Source: Nyssa sinensis
Taxonomy: Eukaryota > Streptophyta > Magnoliopsida > Cornales > Nyssaceae
Direction of reading: 5' to 3'
Length of the DNA: 64,000 nt
NCBI GenBank assembly: GCA_008638375.1
Contig: CM018046.1
Span: 41,221,706 to 41,285,705 of the forward strand
This document shows, in pieces, positions 59,601 to 64,000 of the stretch; the first letter of the stretch is position 1; each line of letters begins with the position of its first letter. The notes beneath the pieces were generated by a model. That model saw nothing but the letters and a program-made list of their open reading frames with translations, did no database searches and was not told the origin of the DNA. The translations under genes were made by a program, and so were the position numbers.

Positions 59601-62600
59601 AACAGATTATCCTTGACAGTACAACAGAGTTCTATTTCCAGAGGACATACTAACCTTTTTCGACCTCTCAATGGCTTGATCAGTTTCATCCATCATCCGG
59701 TTTCCATTATCTATCAGTTGTTGATTTGTCATAGCTGCAATATTTTTACAGCCTTGGCCTCAGAACTTTTTCAAATAAGAATAAAAATAATGCATAAAAT
59801 GAAATTTGCAGCTAGCATCAAAATTTGAAAAAAGGAAGAAAAAAATGAAGTTCTACTTGTCAGATATCAATCAGTCAGGATTACACACTGTTGGATTAGA
59901 ACTTACAACTAAGGACGAAAATATAAACATTAGGATTTCAGGGGGGTTCTTAAGAAAATATGGAAAATGGGGGTGGGAGGCTCCTAATTTTTTTTTTTTT
60001 TTCTTTTCTCCCCCAATATCTCCTTTAAGAGATGGAGGAGAAACCACTCAAGCTAACACTTGGTGGTGGAAAAAAACAAAAAATGGTTGGGGGGGCTCCT
60101 TTTTTCTTTTTTCCCTCAACCTCTCCTTTAAGAGATGGAGGAGAAGCTAGTCAAGCTAACACTGGGTGGTGAGCAACTCCTAATTTTCAAAAATAAAACA
60201 AAAAATAGTAAAAAAAAAAATCATTTTTCCAAATGTTTGGGGGGTCATCGTCCCCCTTGGCTCCACCAGAGATTAGGCACCTGTGTCAAAAAATGTCCCT
60301 TTTTCAATTAAGAATCAAATCAGAACAAAATAAGTTCACACTTTCAAGACATGTCAGAATAATTTTTAAAAAAATGAAGAAATTGAAAATTTTAACCATG
60401 ACATAGGTTTCGTTAAATGATAATGACATTCATGCCACTCAAGTAAATCTTTACTACCTTTGTGAGGGAAAATCTCAGAGTCTAAATAAAACGAAGATTA
60501 AACAGTTTTGTTTTTAAAAAATTGGGCTTGTTTCAGTTTAATTTTTTTTTTTAAAATAGGCTTTTTAAAAGTAATGATCTTTGCTTTTGGAAGAACAAAA
60601 AAAATTCACAGTTGGTGACGGCCTTCAGAAATACTTTCCATCAAAACATTACACGAAACTTGATTTTCGCATTACTTTAGGACCATAGGTTAGCAGAATG
60701 GTAAAAGCTCAGGCTATTGAGCGTGAGGATGCAGGTTTGAATCCAAAGGCAGCCACTTTGTGCATTAGGTTTCTAAACAATCCAATCCTCCTAAGAATTC
60801 AAATATTTGGGACCTAGAGGCAGGTTCCCCCCCCCCCCCCCCCCAACACACATATAGTTTTACCCTAGTACTGTTCTATATATAAAAGAAACTTCTTTTC
60901 AAGAGCAAAAAAGTTTAAAAGGCGTTGGATCCTTTCCCTCCTCCTTTCCTTTCCCTTCTTACACTCTACCAAACACGTGAAAACCCCCCATCCCTATCCC
61001 TTCCTACCAAACCGAATGTTAAAGAGCCCAACCAAACAAGGCCAAGGATATGTTGGCATTGCCATGAAAATTCAAATTTTCAACTTATACTATTCCCCAC
61101 CCCCATAAAAAAGGAAAGAAAAAGAGCACCACATTTTGCCCAACCTGCAAAATCTAAAAAGGGATATTATCCAATCACTCTTCACAAAAAGTTTATTAAT
61201 TGATGTACATCAAAAGTTGGAGGCAAAAAACACATACCACAGTCTAAAGCTTTAAATATTGTATAAAGTGTTCAATACACACAATATTCTCAAAATAAAC
61301 CACCAAGGAACAAGCATTTCGAGTTCCCACTATGTTCTACGAAGACAAATGCAGAAATAAATTGAGAGAAAAAATATATCGTGTGCCGGGCTTGTGTCTG
61401 CATTGTCCCACCCATTTTAATGTAACAATTTGTAAACCAGACAAAACAGCAGCAGAAGGAACCAAGCTGCAAGCTAGGCAAAGAAATTAAAACACCAAGG
61501 TCTAAGGCCAGCACAGAAACCTAATTAAAACACCAAGGTCTAAGGCCAGCACAGAAACCTAGATATCAGTGGTAGCAGCAACCTTCAAGCAAATATGGCT
61601 AACTATATTAGCTGCTCTGTCTACAGTCGAGAAATATAGATAAAGTGCACTATATTGATTCCTTTTAAAAGGCACGTGCAATCCTCGATCAAGATATTGC
61701 TGCCCAGTTCCATACTTTTATTTGTAATTTTATTTACCAATTTGGCAACTCCCTCACCATGACACCACTTATTGTAATGTATGTTGCTTCTGCCCAATAA
61801 ACACACCGATCATACCTAACCATAATTTGGTAGAGATAGGGCGGGCTCTCTGTTTGACGCAGGGAGATATGACCAACTTGAGCAGCTAACAAATCTTTAA
61901 CACACCTCAATATTGCTTATGCAGTGAGTGTGTTGCGTCAATTATAGTAAGTTCCAAGGACTTACTCGTACAGATACAATGTACAGGCTTACTAAGGTAT
62001 CTAAAGTCATCTCTATAAAAGGAAATCTTGTTTTTGAAGCACAAGTGCATGGGGAAAGGACAAATGCATATGCATAATGGGCAGGATCTGCTACAGAAAA
62101 AAGAAAAAACATTAATAAAGGAAGAAAGAAAGAAAGAAAAGGGAGGCAATGGACACTTCATTAAAAAAAAAAAAAGAAGCTAACATCTAGTTACATTTGT
62201 ACTCCACTCAAAGACAAAATGGAATTGGCAAATGATCTCACTAAAGTAAAATGTCGTCCTCTATTCTCGCCAACTTGAGAGAGTCCAACCCATTTTGGTC
62301 AAAAAAGTAGTTCTAGATTGTGTGAATTTGAATGTAAAATGGAAAAGTATGAGGTGTCCCTACCTCATTTGTAGCTAAGGAGGTCATCTGTACCATTTTC
62401 ATAGGAAAACGAAAAAAACTGAGAATGCAAGGGAGCATGTCACTCTCCATTTATTTCTGAACCTCAGACATGATCCATGACCCACAATTTGCCCTACACA
62501 AATAAATACAACCTCCCCCCTCCCCCAACTGCCACCACACATTTATCAAGAAGGAAATTTTGTCTACATTCACATGATAGGTCCTCCCTCAAATATTTCA

Positions 62601-63059
62601 TCTCCTTCTTCCTCATTTCCATTCACCCCCCTTCTCAGTTACTACACTCCTAGTTACTTCAAAGTACAAAGCATCAATCACTCAATTTTTTACAATATAA
62701 ATATTAAATAATTAGATGATTTATAAACACTGCAAAATAACCAGTGATGATTCACAACAAAAATAATAATAAAATCACACATGCAAGCATACATGCTATT
62801 GCTGAAGCTATAGGATGACACTGATTAGCTGGTGCTCAAAATTGAGTGTCAGTTAACATGACCACTGAATGCTGTATTTAGAACTCCAGTTTATAGCCTA
62901 TTAAAACCCCAAGAATTGTAGACAAATCAATGAGAAATTTCATGTCAACAAAAGGCCAACATGAGCTTACATGAAGCTAGCAAGACATTGTCTTCCCCAA
63001 AACCTTCACCGGGCTCCTCAAAGAGTTCAACTCGCTTGTTTTCAAGATCGCTTGCATAT
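56663..63059 (-). CDS. NPSN11: NPSN11-like plant Qb-SNARE, last seven coding exons (5' end outside window)
   Basis: Exons are 63059-62971, 59734-59655, 57503-57447, 57334-57242, 57138-57064 and 56752-56663, with in-phase GT-AG junctions (TCA-T|CT-ATG joins the first two); further 5' exons must lie beyond 64000. Seen in order: NKRVELFEEPGEGFGEDNVL, then the SNARE motif from MTNQQLIDNGNRMMDETDQA through LKAQTEQMSRIVNDL to KKASKLVKEIGRQ, one membrane anchor (RCIMALLFLIVLGVIAIIIV) and the tail NKDIRDIPGLAPPAPSRKLL ending WNPY. This is the novel plant SNARE family, tail-anchored proteins acting in membrane fusion, including at the cell plate. Choice of NPSN11 over NPSN12/13 is a judgement. The 3.2- and 2.2-kb introns collect repeats. 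Six visible exons are listed; the count of seven in the call includes at least one expected 5' exon outside. Confidence 0.93.
57716..57816. other. Three-way foldback in SNARE intron
   Basis: GGAGGCCCTATTGGCACTC (57716-57734) pairs with GAGTGCCAATAGTGCCTCC (57798-57816) over 19 bp with one mismatch. Inside are a second stem, TGCAACTCCAAACCCA (57737-57752) with TGGGTTGGAGTGCA (57759-57772), allowing two bulged bases, and a short AGGC-GCCT stem (57777-57791). The segment is GC-rich in an AT-rich intron. Confidence 0.75.
58369..58497. repeat. Tandem duplication in SNARE intron (about 64 bp x2)
   Basis: GTGCAAGGTGCAGCGCCCTT and GTGCAAGGTGGAGCGCCCTT start the two copies, and both end CCCAATTTACCTTAAAGA. 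Confidence 0.9.
59965..60185. repeat. Tandem duplication with T-rich tracts in SNARE intron (about 100-120 bp x2)
   Basis: Each copy has GGGGGCTCC or GGAGGCTCC, a T-rich tract, CTCCTTTAAGAGATGGAGGA and CAAGCTAACACT. CTCCTTTAAGAGATGGAG has a weak internal dyad. Confidence 0.85.
60680..60790 (+). repeat. tRNA-derived SINE-like sequence, followed by poly-C
   Basis: TAGGTTAGCAGAATGGTAAA resembles an A box and GGTTTGAATCC (60734) a B box about 45 bases later. A run of about 16 C lies at 60828-60843. No tRNA cloverleaf is evident. Confidence 0.45.
61485..61560. repeat. Perfect 38-bp tandem duplication in SNARE intron
   Basis: AATTAAAACACCAAGGTCTA and the following 18 bases occur twice head to tail without a mismatch, which suggests a recent event. 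Confidence 0.95.
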
Positions 63060-64000
63060 CTATATCACCATCCATGAAAATAAAATAAGACCATGCCAAG
63101 AACAAAAAACATGATAAAGAATAACTGGATGAGTAAAAAGAGAGAGCCTAATCCATATGAAGATTATGACACTCATGATCAAAGGAACTTCTAACAAGTA
63201 TTTCCTACAAAAATATAGTTGTATTTATAAAATGAATAGCGCTCAAATAGAAGAAGCATTAGCTCAAACACAAATCTCTATTTTCTTTTCTTTTTTTAAA
63301 TGAACAGAGACAAAAGAATTTATGGCCAAAGGGATATAATTTTATTACGGTGCCACTGTCAAACATAAGACCTTCCATTCATATCATGGACAAATACCAA
63401 ATAAGCGTGTCCAGAGAATTTTTAGTGTTCCATGTATAATTATACAGGAGTGAAGTACCCATGTCTGACAAGACTGACATTCTTTAAGAAACTTGATATA
63501 ATGATCAAGCAATCCTTTCCTTTACCATTTTTTTTACTGAAGAAAAGAATTGGAAGTCAAAATCAATGTTGCCAAGTGCCAAGGGCCAAGTGCGCGATGC
63601 AGTTTAAGACACATAATGGCCACAGTCTCTTATAATGGACAGCCATAGTATTCTAGGACTAAGCTAAGTCTGAATGACCGGAGATAGGCAGTTCTTTACA
63701 CCCCCTTTGTACACAAATCTGATAGACAAATCAAGTGTTGAGGTAATCTAATTACTTGAAAACTTCACTGATCAAAAATAACAATAATTACTTGTACACT
63801 TCCAGAATGAAAAGGAACCTCAAAATAAGCAAGGTGTACAAATAGGTTTAGACAGAACACTAAGTGGTTATATTTCTTACGCTACTTAAAATTAAATAAA
63901 AAGGAAACTAACAGAGAAAAAAAAAACATATATGTATATATATATATATATAAATTTCTAATTGCCCTGGAACTTTCAGAGAATCAGAACTTCCTTGTTA
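63060..64000 (-). other. SNARE intron continuing past the window
   Basis: I searched for the N-terminal NPSN exons (the NSYVALKK-type region) on the minus strand and did not see them. An AT microsatellite lies at 63930-63952. Confidence 0.6.

Overview
The window is nuclear DNA of a eudicot plant. The evidence is spliced genes with GT-AG introns, AT-rich intergenic DNA, Tat-type Ty3/gypsy and Ty1/copia retrotransposons, MITE/TRIM elements, a receptor-like cytoplasmic kinase of the PBL family and a plant-specific SNARE (NPSN). I cannot name the species.

Layout. (1) 1-9215: a 9 kb Tat-lineage element on the minus strand (copy 1), cut by the window start. It has gag-protease, RT, RNase H, archaeal-type RNase H, integrase, a 127-bp higher-order tandem array and the end of an antisense extra ORF. 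It sits in (2) 9216-12655, part of a long LTR of another family. (3) 12656-15318 and 27526-about 27950 form one arm of an old inverted segmental duplication whose other arm is about 36180-40590. The left arm holds a dead copy of a 57-residue membrane-protein gene; the right arm holds the intact copy. (4) 15319-27525: a second, much older Tat element (copy 2), inserted exactly at the splice acceptor of the left copy, so that gene's two exons now lie 12.4 kb apart. Copy 2 itself carries a 3144-bp solo LTR (20113-23256) with a perfect GGTTT target duplication. (5) 29208-34456: a decayed Ty1/copia element with 174-bp LTRs and a perfect ATGTT target duplication, in the spacer between the arms. (6) 36-44 kb: the small intact gene, a MITE, a TRIM and intergenic DNA. 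(7) 44536-49452: a four-exon PBL19-like kinase gene, minus strand. (8) 50.3-56.6 kb: gene-poor AT-rich DNA with a hAT-type MITE. (9) 56663-63059: the last seven coding exons of an NPSN11-like Qb-SNARE, minus strand, whose 5' exons lie beyond the window.

Inferred order of events: inverted duplication; Tat copy 2 into the left gene copy; solo-LTR family into copy 2 and the related LTR into the left arm; Tat copy 1 into that LTR; the copia element into the spacer. The host genes (kinase, SNARE, small membrane protein) are unrelated neighbours rather than a pathway.

The most unusual signals are: a conserved UAG-CAA-UUA leaky stop between gag-protease and pol in both Tat copies; a tandem array whose subunits keep a hairpin while changing its stem sequence; the gene split at its splice acceptor; an ACGT-core array in the copia leader; and a three-way foldback in a SNARE intron.
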